NCBI GenBank assembly: GCA_036346355.1 | Contig: CM070569.1 | Coordinates: 42,696,276 to 42,760,275, forward strand | Reading direction: 5' to 3' | Origin: Rhipidocladum racemiflorum | Taxonomy: Eukaryota; Streptophyta; Magnoliopsida; Poales; Poaceae | Length of the DNA stretch: 64,000 nt | In this document: piece after piece, positions 11,701-23,718 of the stretch | How the letters are laid out: each line of letters begins with the position of its first letter | Numbering within the stretch: the first letter of the stretch is position 1 | Program-made: the position numbers and the translations under genes | Notes under the pieces: model-generated | Seen by the model: only the letters and a program-made list of their open reading frames with translations | Databases searched by the model: none | What the model was told of the DNA's origin: nothing

Positions 11701-12702
11701 ATTCCGCCGAGATTATCCGAGATTTCGGTAAAATTCAACTAAACGGAAAATGGTTCAAACGACATCAAATTTTTTTGAAATTTTGGTCAGACATGAAAAA
11801 TGACTTGAAGAATCCAATCCGGTCAAACTCCGGTCAAATTTTGAACAAATTTCGGTCAAAAAACCGAGATTTCGGTCCATTTCACCGAAATTTCGCCGAA
11901 ATTATAGGGTACTGTAGCACTGTTAAAATTTTTTTAGGGTTTTTAAATTTCGCCGGGATTATGGAACTCGGGGGGGTCCGAAAACCGAAATTTCGCCGAG
12001 ATTTCGCGGGATTTCGGCGAGAATTTGAACCCTGGTCTGAGGCTTACATAGCAATAATCTAGCAGTGGCTTTCCACAGTGACATAGCTTTGTGCCACCCC
12101 TGTCACTAGTAAAGCTTTTGCCATTTCTGCTAAATTGAGCACTCCGCATGTTGTGCAGAAGCCTTTGTGTTACATAGGATTGAACTGGATATGTTTTAGA
12201 GTCACTTAACGATGCCATCAAGTTCCATTGAGTTATAAATGATTCAAAATTACTCTGCCTTCCCCTTAAAATGGCTGCATAACAGCATAGGCATGTAGGA
12301 TTATTTTATACTTGCACTCTAGTGAATAGTGACAATAAGTATGCTTCTAATTTCCAATCTTGCAGCGTTCCTTTTTTTTGTTACTACTTGTGTATTGGTA
12401 CAGAACATGTTCATGCTCTTGCTCATACATTACATTTCTTCCCTTCAGATGGGTGTTTTCATTGTCATTTTTCCTGTTAAACTCTGTCAATCACAGGCTG
12501 AGGGTGCTATCATGGCTCTGAATTGCAGTGGGATGATTTTGGGTACACTGCCTGTCAGGCATGATCCTCACACTCCTGTTCATTTATGTACTTGAAATTC
12601 AAAAACTTGTATATTTGCTAATCTTGGTATTGTGGGATGTTCAGGGTGAGCCCTTCTAAGACACCGGTGAAGCCACGTGTAAATCGAGTGGCGTCTAACT
12701 GA
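8739..12702 (+). CDS. CID8-CID13-type poly(A)-binding-protein-interacting RNA-binding protein (PAM2 + 2 RRMs), 299 aa
   Basis: Ten exons join in phase: 8739-8999, 9637-9747, 9830-9874, 10252-10324, 10404-10516, 10616-10675, 10840-10887, 11017-11085, 12497-12558 and 12645-12702. Residues 27-36 (LNPAAKEFFP) form a PAM2 motif, which binds the MLLE domain of poly(A)-binding protein. A basic stretch follows (RKRMNERARR, 96-105), a likely nuclear signal. RRM1 spans about 115-190, with TVYVSDID as RNP2 and RFAFIEF as RNP1. RRM2 spans about 212-286, with TVYCTNID and RIAFVEF. The tail is SPSKTPVKPR. The order matches the plant CID8-CID13 family. Intron 8 (11086-12496) carries a hAT insertion. Intron 9 starts with GC instead of GT (12559-12560). 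No disablement is seen. The role in mRNA metabolism is inferred from the family. Confidence 0.92.
11535..12034. mobile_element. Non-autonomous hAT-like element in an intron (TTTCGG-rich family)
   Basis: The ends are CAGGGTTACAAATCTCG and, inverted, GAATTTGAACCCTG, giving terminal inverted repeats beginning CAGGGTT. Flanking 8-mers gtctgagt (11527-11534) and gtctgagg (12035-12042) match at 7 of 8 positions, as expected for an old hAT target duplication. The interior is a near-palindromic mix of ATTTCGGT, CCGAAATTTCG and CCGAGATTTCGG. It lies inside intron 8 of the PAM2/RRM gene. The same family recurs at 46802-47663 and, less clearly, at 33856-34933 and inside both copies of the 900-bp duplication. 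Confidence 0.75.
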
Positions 12703-14522
12703 CTGCTTCAGCCAAACTGGATTGTTTACGGGAAGGCTGCTTGACCATCACCTATAGGCTTCCGCGATCCAGTGAATTTATGATGGTTTTGCTTACATTC
12801 TTACAACCGTAGAGCAATTTCTTCCTTTACCACCTTTTGCAAAACTACTGGAAGGGACTGGTTAAAACTAAATCAGACCCTTTAGAGTCAGCATCTGCTG
12901 TTTGCATTTCATTCCTCATGATGGAACAATGACCAGACAATCTGCCATCAGAGTAATTTGTGTGGCTCCCACTTTTTTCTTATTTTGTCAGCGGCTACTA
13001 CTGTTAAACTGATTCATATTTAACGTCTTTACCTGGAGACCGTCACTGTTGTTTATATCTTTTGCAACCATCCTTTCTCCCCCAAAATGTGTAGCTTTGT
13101 CAACTTGAGTGCTCTGTTGTCCAGAATTTGGTGCGCACACGTTGACCAGCATTCTGCACCGGAGTTGTTCCCAGGACGCTTGTATACTGCTTATTTTATG
13201 CCCATAAGCATAAGGTGGACTGTCGTGGCCTGCACTGGACTTCACAAACAGTGGCAAATTTTGCTTGTGCTCTTTGGTTTTAGTAGCCGTGTGCCTGCGG
13301 TGACCGTCCACTGTCAGTTACCATCAGAATGCTGCACCGTTAGAGGCTTAGAGCCCAAGTGTTAAGGCTGTAAACATTTTTTTTTTCTGCATGAAACATT
13401 GAGATCGAAGTGTTAGCCATGTGATCATGTCCGCTGTACAAGCGTATTTGTAAGCAGTAGCGCACATGTACCCAGCAAAATCCAGTGTCATGACCAGGAC
13501 CAACCTTTCCAAGGCACTGAGAAACCTGTACACGCCTAGGCGGCTAGCTAGCCTGGTTGTGCTAGGTTAGAAGAGAACGAGCTTACGTACCACCTGAATG
13601 ATACTAAAAAAACTATAGTAACTTCCACAGGAGCCTGTTTAAAATCTGGCAAACAGTGAACTTGTATGCATGTATTTTCTAATTTAGACGTGATATATAT
13701 TTCAATGCCGAAATGCTAACCTAGGTTTGAGAGAGCAAAATTTGTAAGTGAAATCCCACAAGCTCATTTGAACTATCACACCGTAAGCATTTTACGTGGA
13801 GCAAATCACAGACATGACAGGTGACAGTAATCAGCAGAAGTCAAATCCGCAACCATCACCAGTGGTACTTGGATCATTGCTTCTGAAGTTCTGATCCAAG
13901 TACCATGCGAACACATCGTCTCATCAAAACGGGCATGTTTTCCTATCACACGACTACTACCTGGCCCGACTCATACCGGCGGCACAGCCGTTACCAAAAG
14001 GCCACAAAACTTGCATGCAACGCGGTTGAGCTCAAGGGCACCACATATGCAGCACGCACCTGGCACTACGGGAAACGAAACAAACCCTGATAACAAGCAC
14101 AAGCACACGCAAACAAGGAATTGAAATTTCGATAAAATCAGTAAGCCAGTGCGGAATCATCCAGAGGAACCCAAAATCTACGCTTGCGAGGAGCTATCAG
14201 CCAGCAGCGCTTGGTACATGGTATTTCTTGTCAAAGCTGAAGCATAGCCGACTACAAGCAAGGGTTACTCACTCAGCTCAACCCCTACGCTACGAGACCT
14301 AACAAGTAAGTAAATGGAAGACCTTCGGCACCCCCGCCACACCATGTCTGTCATATTCCAACTCTACCAGCTATGACCGCCTCAATCTCTGCAAATGAAA
14401 CATAAGTGTGTGTCAACCAGAGTTATGGGCATAAGTTAAGATACGGGCACCAGCCGGTAGTGGGTCATTCTCTTTGGGAGAACTTGACCCGTGATTGCGT
14501 ACCGCTGCGGAGTCACCCGGAG
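12703..14522. other. Intergenic: 3' regions of two convergent genes
   Basis: The first part (12703 to about 13370) is probably the long 3' UTR of the RRM gene and the last part (about 14100-14522) the 3' UTR of the 14-3-3 gene, which converge here. ORFs in between lack recognisable domains. A perfect 14-bp inverted repeat lies at 13863-13905. Confidence 0.5.
13863..13905. repeat. Perfect 14-bp inverted repeat with a 15-nt loop
   Basis: TGGTACTTGGATCA (13863-13876) is the exact reverse complement of TGATCCAAGTACCA (13892-13905). It lies between two converging genes, where it could influence 3'-end formation; this is speculative. Confidence 0.85.
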
Positions 14523-17500
14523 CTAGTCCTTTCCTGTCCCGTCCCGAGCATCACCTAGAGCACTAGCCTTTCCTGTTCCTTCACGAGCGTCATCTGCAAC
14601 AGGGGAAGAAAAGGGTGTCAGAGTGTATTCCCTTGTCTCCTTGACTCCTTTTAACTGAAGCAACAGCAAACAAGGAATCCAATTTGAACAAGATCTTTGC
14701 ATGAAAGCACATATACTATCTTCACATGATATCTGCAACGGCTTTCTGGGTAGTGCAAGATGTTCCTGCTTCACATTTGGTAAGAATGCTGGGGAACATA
14801 GCAACAAGGATGACGCCGACAGCTAACAGAACAGGACCAATACAAAAGTATAATCAGTGTTACCAGCATCATCGGCCATATCGGAATTCCATAGTGTGAG
14901 ATTATCCCTCAGAAGCTGCATGATCAGCGTGCTATCTTTGTAACTCTCCTCACTGAGTGAATCAAGCTCAGAAACAGCTCCATCAAAAGCTTGTTTTGCA
15001 AGTTGACAAGCCCTGAGATCAAGCAAACTCAGAATTATTCCAATTAGCCACTAAATATAGACCATACAGGCTACAATAGAACACTGACATACCTGTCAGG
15101 TGAATTCATGATCTCATAATAGAAGACGGATATATTCAGAGCGAGACCCAGCCTGATAGGGTGTGTTGGAGAGAGATCTGCCTCTGCTGTTTTAGAAGCA
15201 GTCTGAAAGCATGGAAAAAATTGGTGCATTAATTAGACAACAACAACACAACAACACAACAACACAACAGTTCATTAAATATGTAATTGGATGTCTGTAT
15301 GCTAACGTAAACATGGAATAAGTCCATCTGACCCCTTAAAGTTTCAAATATTGTGTTTGTCTAAAAATCAACCCTCAACTACGTTACCAGGTAACTGACA
15401 CCCCTCAACTATTAAAGCCATTCAATTTTCACCCCTAAGACTGGTTTCAGCGGTGGTTCTTGCCACGTAGACGCCACATCATTAGTTTTTGGCTAACATG
15501 GCAGCCCAATCATCAGAATCAGCAACCACGCCAACTTGCTTGTCCACATTGTGCCACAAATCTGTCTTATACCTCCCTCCATTCCATCGAGCAACATGGT
15601 CAGAATTATTGGTGGTCAGGAGATGGAGCGCGGACAGTGTCGCTGGAAGAGCAACTTGGTGTCGGCGATGGCCTTGGCACCAAGCTGCTTCAGCACTGGC
15701 TCTGTGGTGAGGCGCATCCGGAAGAGCGCGTAGTGTCTACCAAGGCTGCGCGCGAAGCTCCGGAGCAAGCGGCTAGCTAGGTTCTCCCGCCACACCAACA
15801 TTCAAGCAGTTAGAACTGGGATCGATTTGCACAACTAGTGTCTCCACAAAACCAATTAGATGTTTGTATAAACCTATTTTGACTAGATTGGGGATTAAAC
15901 CTCGAATTCGGACATGAGTCAAGCACAAAATTCACAGACATGCACATGTGTTAGTCTGAACTCTGAATCCTACAGACCATCTCACGCGGACTAATCTGTA
16001 CAAAATAATGCGATAGATCAAGCAGACAGACATGCACATGCATGAACCTACTATTAGCTAAACCTAGTTGTCACGTCCCTTTCTAGCCGTGGCGTGATGC
16101 CGCTGCTTAGGCCTCACCGCCCATGTAGCCGGTTCGGCGCAAGCCACCATAAGGTGCTGACGCTGGTCTCCTACGCTGCTGTACCTTGTTGCACCAACTC
16201 TATTCTCCCGCCCAGGAAGCCTCGAGAAGGTGGAGAGGATCTATAGCCATCCATGTTGAGGGGCTCTGTGAGGATGCCGCCGATAGGGTAGCTAGTGGGG
16301 GAGGAAGAAAGAGGAAGGGAAAAGATGGACGACAATGTGGCAGACATGGCATTTACATCAGCGAAAGTTGGACGGGTAGGTACCACATAGGCTAAAACCA
16401 TTGTGGTTTCGGATGAAGGGGTATTTTGCACAGTTTTGACATTAGGAGGAGGTCGGTTACCCGGTTCCGTAGTTGAGGGTTGATTTCTAGACAAACGCAT
16501 AGTTGAGGGTGGTCACATGGAATTATTCCAATAAACATTAGTTAGAGGACTAGAGTTGGCAATACAGAAATAATTTGATGGCAAAAATCTTAAAATAACA
16601 TCAGGTTAGGTCTGCTACAAGGACTGGTGTAATTCAAGCAGTGTAGACCTAGCATTTTTCTTTCTTTCTTCCACCATTACCATAAAAGCTGCTAGTAGCA
16701 TTGCATATAAGCTGTACACACCATAGGAACCAGCATTCAAGGCCCAGCTAAACTAGGGTCAAGGTAATCAGATATTCGTAACTACAACTGTACTACATGA
16801 GCATAACTTTAGGAAGCACCCACTTATTCAATACGAATGAGAAAGTACCAAGGAAGCTGAACGTACAAATCTGCATAGCAAACAAATTCAAACCTATAAC
16901 TAAACTTGATGCAAGCTAAACTCATAAAACCAATTGAATGTCTGGAAAAGAGATAACTTGCCTCGTAAGCTTTCAGCGATTGCTCAGAGACTTCGGTCTT
17001 CTCAATCCCAAGCTTGAACTCTGCAAGGTAACGGTAGTAATCTCCCTTCCTAAAGCAATGAACAGCAGCATTGATCAGACAACAGTCAGAACACAAGTAA
17101 CAAGAATTAACAAGGCATAGTTAGTTGTCACATTTTGTAGTAGAAGACTGAGCTCTCAGCACCAGAGGAAAATGGGATAAGATGCTTGTCAATAATGTCA
17201 ATCACATCACAACAAATTTTGTCCACTTCAGCCTCCACCCTGTGACGATACCCTGTAATCTGCTTCACACGACTCTCATTACCCTTTGTCTCCTCCTTCA
17301 GCTCAATGGATGCGAGGATACGCATGGATGCACGCCTTGCACCGATCACATTCTTGTATCCAACCGAGAGGAGGTTCCTCTCCTCCACTGTCAGCTCGGT
17401 ATCCAGCTTTGCCACACTGTTCATTGCATCCACCATCTCTGCACAAACAGTTGACAGGAAGTCTCAAACCATAACAAGTGACAGTTGACCAGAGATATTA

Positions 17501-19321
17501 CAGCCAAAGAAGGTCAAGCAATGAATTGGCTCGGATTAACATACCACACCAAAAACAGGAACCAGGCACAAACAATTTCATGTCATTACTAAGTAACAGA
17601 GATGGTGGAACCAGCAATAACAAGTAAAGCAAACAGAAAAGAGAGAAATATTCTCTACACATATACCATCAATAACAACTAGCAAGTAAAGCAAACTGAA
17701 TATATCTAAATTTTGTCAACACATCCACCCAACACCTAATCAGCATCACTAATCTAAACCCTTAGATTGGCATATCAAGCATTCCTATGCATTCAATTAC
17801 GCATCAAACATGGTTAAACAAAGGAAAGATAGAAATATTTTTGGATGCCCCCGCCAGATTCCACATGTGACACAAAGAGGGCCACGTTGCAACCACAAAT
17901 CCCAACCATTAAATTGGTAATCATGTATGAGAATAGATGGAACTAAACCGCTCCATAGCCACCACTACATCGAACATATTAGGATAAATTCATACAAAGC
18001 CCACAGCAGAACACAAAACCACATAAGAATGTCATTTCAAGCATGTTCAAGGCAGTGTGTACAGCAATGTCGAATCACAGCAAACCAAAATGATAAGCAT
18101 GTGCAATCGCTATCAACTGAAACGCCAACTTTGCAAACAATATCTTCTGGTCCATAGATGAAGCGACGAAGGAAAAACACAAACACAAGTCAGTAGAGCT
18201 GGATGAACAGAGAGAAGACAGTATGTCAAAATCCCAAAACCCTTCAAACTGTAACTTCATGCGAAGTTGAACCAAACGGAGTTCTCACCCATCTGCAGCT
18301 GCTGTGAGAAAAATCTCATACGCCAAATCACAAACCCGTAAACACAACAAATGGCCATTGTGTGCGGCATCCGTGCTTCGTATGCAGATGAAACCGACTG
18401 AATGAAGAAAACCAAGCGAAATCGAGCTCCTCGACACCTCTACCAACTCCCGAACACGGGCAGAGACCACACCAAATTGGTTAACCGATTTCATGCCATA
18501 TCACCGCGTGGAACACGGGAAAACCCCAGCAACGCGAACCACAAATTAGCCACAGCCGCTTGAGAAGAAGTGGCGGCGGAAAGCCACCAAACGAATCGCT
18601 AGGGAGTGCCCATCTCATGCCAACTCTCGGCATGAAACACGGCGTCGAATCAAACCGAATCGAACATCATCCACAAAATGGATCAGTAGAAACGCCCAAT
18701 TCATGCGAGCTCTCCGCACGAACAGCGCGAAAGCCAAACAAATCGAACAAAACCAAAACAAAATCATCCTAAACCACTTGGGATGCAGCGGCAACACCAA
18801 ACACAGAGCTCGAAACCATAAGCTCCTAATTCAGCCCCAGAAACGGCTAACGTGTGCGAGATCCATGCGACACGGGCGTAGGGCGCCGAATCACCGCAAA
18901 AACCAAACCAAGCTCTTAGCCGTCTCTACCAACTCCGGTGCAGAGACCACGCCAATCGAACACAAAAACCCTAGATACACCCATGCCCACTCTCCACACT
19001 GCGCAAAATCCAATCAAGCCGGACCAAAAGCCAAACCAGCAGATTACCACCCTCCCAATCCCGCTACTTCAGATGCACCAACAAAAGCAAACCAAAAAAA
19101 AATCCGCCATAAGATCCCGTCCCGCGCCATCAGCCCGACGCAAACGAACCAAATCGCATCTAAAACCCCCAAACGGCGCGAGCACCACACCTAAGCACGC
19201 AAAACCACTCACACACAAGCAAGGAATGAAGCAGGGGAAGGGAGGGGGATCGCTTACCGTCGTAGCGCTCGGCCTGCTCGGCGATCTTCGCGGTGAAGAC
19301 GAGGTCATCACGCGACGCCAT
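14523..19321 (-). CDS. GF14: 14-3-3 protein (GF14), 262 aa
   Basis: Six minus-strand exons join in phase: 19258-19321, 17132-17438, 16962-17049, 15093-15202, 14864-15012 and 14523-14593. The protein starts MASRDDLVFTAKIAEQAERY. It contains RNLLSVGYKNVIGARR, which supplies the basic pocket residues K50 and R57. R130 and Y131 lie in KGDYYRYLAEF. Further conserved blocks are THPIRLGLALN and the second signature YKDSTLIMQLLRDNLTLW. 14-3-3 dimers bind phosphoserine/threonine motifs of client proteins such as the plasma-membrane H+-ATPase and nitrate reductase (family knowledge). Intron 3 (15203-16961) has a GC donor with perfect consensus (GAG then GCAAGT) and contains a Pack-MULE-like insertion. 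The C-terminal tail has a duplicated DAR-E/D-GTGK unit. A weak TATA-like TACAAATA lies upstream (19418-19425, minus strand). Confidence 0.95.
15315..16529. mobile_element. Non-autonomous Mutator-like element (Pack-MULE candidate) inside 14-3-3 intron 3
   Basis: The left end reads GGAATAAGTCCATCTGACC and continues through tgtttgtctaaaaatcaacc and ctcaactacgttacc. The right end, inverted, reads GGAATAATTCCATGTGACC, then tttgtctagaaatcaaccct and caactacggaacc. These are terminal inverted repeats of about 80 bp or more, as in MULEs. Flanking 9-mers cgtaaacat (15306-15314) and aataaacat (16530-16538) agree at 7 of 9. The interior has two GC-rich blocks (about 15600-15800 and 16080-16360) that look unlike intron DNA. 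A 61-aa minus-strand frame (15616-15801) may be captured coding sequence, of a protein I could not identify. Confidence 0.75.
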
Positions 19322-20165
19322 GGCGACTTGGCGAGGGATCGAACTGGGACTTTTGGAATTTTTTTTGGGTGCCCTTTTGGGGTTTTGCGATCGGGACAGG
19401 AGCCGAGAGAGGGGGCGTATTTGTAGCCGTGGCCTCCTGGGTTCGATGCGGCCAGCGGGTGGTGCCCGTGGATCTGGACCGTTCGTGTCGTTGCGTAGAC
19501 GCGATCAGAATCGTCGTTTTGGCCGATCTGCTCTTTGGTTTGCTGCGTGCCAGTGTTTTCGTTTTCTCGTAGCATCAGGTGGGCAAGCGGGCACGGCCCG
19601 ATCCATTACGTAACAGGGTCGTATCATGTCGGTTCGGTATTGTAGCTTGAATCGTGTCGGACTCAGAAACCGAGCATGACAGACGATACGGCACGGTCGT
19701 TTGGGTTGCCGGCACAGCAGCGGCACATGGCGCAGCGCCACTATCCCAGCCCATGGCAGAGCAAGGCCTCACCCGCGTCGCGCCGAGCTAGCGCCCACAC
19801 CATGGCCACAACGTGGAGGAGGCAGAGAGGAGCAGGCCGGGATGGGGGCGGAGGGAGGCGGTCGTGCCGTGGAGGAGGCTAGAGGCGATGGGAAGGTGGG
19901 GCTGGGGAAGGGGCTGAGGCGCCATGGGGGGTGACGGGGAGGGAGAAGGGAGGTGCCGAGGGCGTGGAGAGGAGGCGAAGGGGCCTAGACTCCATGGGGG
20001 CGCGGGGAGGCGGAGGGGCGGACCACCCGAGCGTGCTGAGTTGGTGACTGAGGCCGCCCGGGGAGTGGGGAAAAAGGGTGGGGGAGGAAAAGAGAGGAGA
20101 AAAAAGAGGGGAATGAGAAAAAAAGAGGGGAAAAAGGAAAAAAGTGAAAAAAAAAAATTACGTGC
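19322..20165 (-). promoter_or_regulatory. Upstream region of the 14-3-3 gene, GC- and GA-rich
   Basis: This is promoter and leader for the minus-strand 14-3-3 gene. 19575-19780 contains cggcacggcccgat- and gtcggttcgg-type repeats found in scattered grass repeats. 19790-20160 is strongly purine-rich on the + strand (ggagg, gaaaaaag runs). ORFs here are low-complexity and not credible genes. Confidence 0.4.
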
Positions 20166-20167
20166 TA

Positions 20168-20426
20168 CTCCCTCCGGTCTTTAAAAAGTCGACGTTTTAG
20201 GCATAGTGATGGTTAAACTTTCGAAACTTTGACTATCGATATATTTTTAAATATTTAAATTGGATATATGAAAATTATATGTGTAGGCTTATCTCAAGAA
20301 GTACTTTCATAATATTATAATTTTATTGAGTTTTATAAATATATTATAATAAATTTAGTTGTCAAAGTTGAGTTTTGAAGACTGTGTCGATGTCCAAAAC
20401 GCCAGCTTTTTGAAGACCAGAGGGAG
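20168..20426. mobile_element. Stowaway-like MITE (Tc1/mariner)
   Basis: The left end CTCCCTCCGGTCTTTAAAAA and right end aagaccagAGGGAG are inverted. The element is flanked by TA dinucleotides (20166-20167, 20427-20428), the usual Stowaway target duplication. Its length is 259 bp with an AT-rich interior. It lies 9 bp left of the nested LTR complex. Confidence 0.9.
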
Positions 20427-20838
20427 TAAAATTTATGAGTTGAAAGATGTGATAGTAGCCTAGAGGGGGTGAATAGGCTTTTAAAAAAGGGTTATTTGGA
20501 TATATGCCACTGCAGGAACCGGTTATTTGAGATTTGCCATCGTTCCTTTTCTTCTTCGAAATATGCCATTATGAAACCATGCTTATTCGAAATATGCCAC
20601 CGGTGACGACACGTGTGCACTCCGGTCAAACCGAGCGCAGGACTGAGTGTAATGGGACCGTTTTGCCCCTCCGCACCGGGAATCAAATCGGCTGGCTGGG
20701 TCGAACCCGGTTAGTGCCCTCCCCCATTCGACACAGCAAGAACCCTAGATTCTCCACCTACGCTGGCGACGAGCCACCGGCGACGAGCCCACCCATGGCG
20801 GTGGCCTAAAGGCTCGCTTGTCCGTGTCCGTGGCGGCA

Positions 20839-23718
20839 ATGGATGCGGTATCAGCCGAACGTACGGTCGCGGCCACTTTGGCGCTTGAGAAGTAAGTGCT
20901 GCGATTGTTGGTATGGTAGTTTTGATTGTTTGGATAGTAGTTTAGCTTGGTAAATTAGATGTAGTTTTGACTCTTTTGGTAAATTCCGGGTTCGGCTCTT
21001 CGGGATTTCGGATGTCCGTGGTGGCAATGATTTGGTGGAAAAGTTTAGGGTAGTTATTCAGGTGGAGGCCTTCTCCACAATAGAAGAAAGCGGTAGGAAG
21101 GTGTACACTAGATCAAGGAAGCTGACATGGTTAACCGATGAGAAGAATGTTAGCTTTCGGTCAGTGAGGCAGGGTTTGCATAGGCATGTGACATGGGGAC
21201 CCAACGAAATGTGTCATTTGTACTACTTTGACAGGCAGTGCGGTGAGGATGCTGAATTCACTGAGGATACTGATGTCAGGAGCTTGATTGAGATGTACAA
21301 CATTGAGAAGGAAATCACTTTTATATGTTTTTTTGTTCTTGATGATGGAGGACCAGATCCATTTGATAATGCGGAGGAGTATGTTGGTGTAGATGATGAG
21401 GACTTGTACAGGGATGCTACAGGCACTGACAACTTTGCGGAGGAACCCTCTTACATGGGTGAACCTAGTAGCTTCGAGCCTGCTGAAGCAGAGATGGCAG
21501 ATAACGATCCTGAAGAGCTGATAGTTACACATGATCTTAGCAACCCAACTATTGTCAAAGGGGCTATGTTCCCTGATATAGTTGCTTTCAGAAAGGCTAT
21601 TAGGCATTATGCAATCCTGAATGACTTTGAAATAAATACAATCAAGTCTGACCAAAGTAGGTTTATTGGTGAATGCAAACATGTGGGTTGTTCTTGGAGA
21701 GTTCATGCTTCTAAAGTGCAGGATGGATGTGCCATTATGGTAATTCACCTTCCTGTGTGTGTGTGTGTCTGTATTTTATGTGTTGCAATGTGCTAACATC
21801 TGTTTTTCTTGTATTTGTAGATCAAAACTCTTAATTCAAAGCACATTTGCCCTAGTACAAAGATGAAGGAGGGGAAGATGGCTACACAAGATTGGGTGGC
21901 AGACAGATTAGGGGACTGGTTGAGAAATAACCCAAATAAGGGGGCAAGAGAGGCTCAGAGGAAGCTGCAGGATGATTACAAGATCAAGTTGGGCTATGGT
22001 AAGACATGGTCAGGTATGCAAATAGCACTTACACAAATACATGGTGCATATGAGGATAGCTTTCAAATGCTTTTCAACTGGAAGGCTGAGTTAGAACATA
22101 GGAGTCCAGGATCAATTGTAGAAATAGAACTGAAGAAGTATGGCAATAAGATGTGTTTCCACAGAATGTTTGTAGCATTTAAACCTTGCATAGATGGATT
22201 CTTGAGAGGCTGCAGGCCATACATTGGTGTGGATTCTACTAGCCTAAATGGTACATATAAGGGACAACTAGCATCAGCAACATCTGTAGATGGTCATAAC
22301 TGGCTTTTTTATGTTGCTTATGGTGTTTTTTATTCTGAAACTGAGGACAACTGGACATGGTTTATGAACCAGTTGAATAAAGCTGTCGGAAGTCCTGATG
22401 GTTTAGTGATATCTAGTGATGCATGTAAAGGGCTAGAGTCAGCTGTAAAAAATGTGTTCCCTAATCTTGAGCCTGAGAGAGTGTATGAGACATCTGTATA
22501 GTAATTTCATGAAAAAATTCCATGGCAAGGTCTACACAGATCACTTATATCCTGCTGCTAGGTCCTACACAGATTATAGATTTCAGTGGCACATGTCCAA
22601 AATTTTTGAGCACTGCCCAGATGCTGTAGATTATTTGCAGAAACATCACCATGGTTTGTGGTATAGATGTGGTTTCTCAGAGCTTAGCAAAGTAGACTAC
22701 CTCACAAATAACATATCCGAGAGTTTCAATAACCAAATAAAGGACTTCAAGGGCCTGCACCTTCATGAACTTGTGGATAGAATAAGAGAACTGATAATGA
22801 GCAAGTTTGCCGTTAGGAGGAGTATTGGCGGTGTCAATGGAAGGAGTGATCCTTCCTAATGTCATGAAGGAGCTGTTTGTGGTAAGCAAACAAGCCGGAC
22901 TTGCTCATCCAAAGATCACCAGGATCGATGATACTGAGGCGTAAGTCACATTTGATAATGAATTGTTGGATGAAGGCACTTCAGGAAGTTACATGATAGG
23001 TCCTGTACATGTAGGCAATGGCAAATATCGGGGAAGCCTTGTAAACATGCAATGGCATTCATCTGTTCCATTCGCGGAGCAAGCATAGAAGATCATGTGG
23101 ACAGCTACTACTCAGTTGAGAGGTTCAAAGAAGCTTATCAAGGTATTATCCCCACCATGACTGACATGACTCAGTGGAAGCAAGTTGATGTTGGGCATAA
23201 GGTGCATCCACCAAAGCAGAAGAGGGTGGCAGGCAGGCCAAGGAAGCAGAGGTGAGGAGTTTCTGGATCCAACCAAGAGAACGGTTAAGTATGCAAAAGG
23301 TGTGGTGGCACTGGACACCTGCAAAAAACATGCAAATTGGCAGCCCCGTTTGATGATGGCACTTCTGAACAACCTGAAAGCTCCATGAAGAGGTAATGCA
23401 ACCTGAAAGCAATAGAGCATGTCTTTGTTGTCTATACATGTCATGCATATGGTTGTTTTTTGCAGGAAAAGGGCTCCCACAAAAAAGAAGCATGCACCAA
23501 TTAAGAAGAAGAAGGCTAAGGAAGCAGAGGATGCATCAAGGCAGAGGGCATCTGAAGATGCTGCAAGGAGCACACCAAGCAACACACCAAGTCAGAGGGC
23601 ATCTGAAGATGCTGCAAGGAGCCCACCATGCAAAAGAGCAACACCAAGCAAGTCACCAAAGAAGACCCCTGTCAAGAACAAGTGGACAGAATGGAGTAGG
23701 CAGAATGTGAGATGTTAA
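20839..23718 (+). pseudogene. MuDR-type transposase of MULE-1 (frameshifted)
   Basis: A short first exon starting MDAVSAERTVAATLALEK (20839 to about 20892) may precede the main one. The N-terminal MuDR DNA-binding region spans about 21030-21739, with AIRHYAILNDFEINTIKSDQ and ECKHVGCSWRVHA. A GT-AG intron follows (21740-21820). The catalytic region is 21821-22859, with IGVDSTSLNGTYKGQ (first Asp), VISSDACKGL (second Asp) and YLTNNISESFNNQIK. The SWIM zinc finger is seen as KPCKHAMAF near 23040, and a CCHC knuckle (CKRCGGTGHLQKTCK) near 23290. A Lys-rich tail runs to 23718. A 1-nt frameshift near 22475, another near 22830 and an in-frame stop near 22940 make this copy non-functional as read. 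Confidence 0.92.

Noticed and set aside
18560..19575. Long ORFs in the first intron and leader of the 14-3-3 gene
   Set aside because: They lie opposite or inside a well-supported intron and promoter, with biased composition and no domain.
20492..20809. ORFs repeated at both ends of MULE-1 (20492-20686 and 25034-25228)
   Set aside because: They are simply the same terminal inverted repeat read twice.
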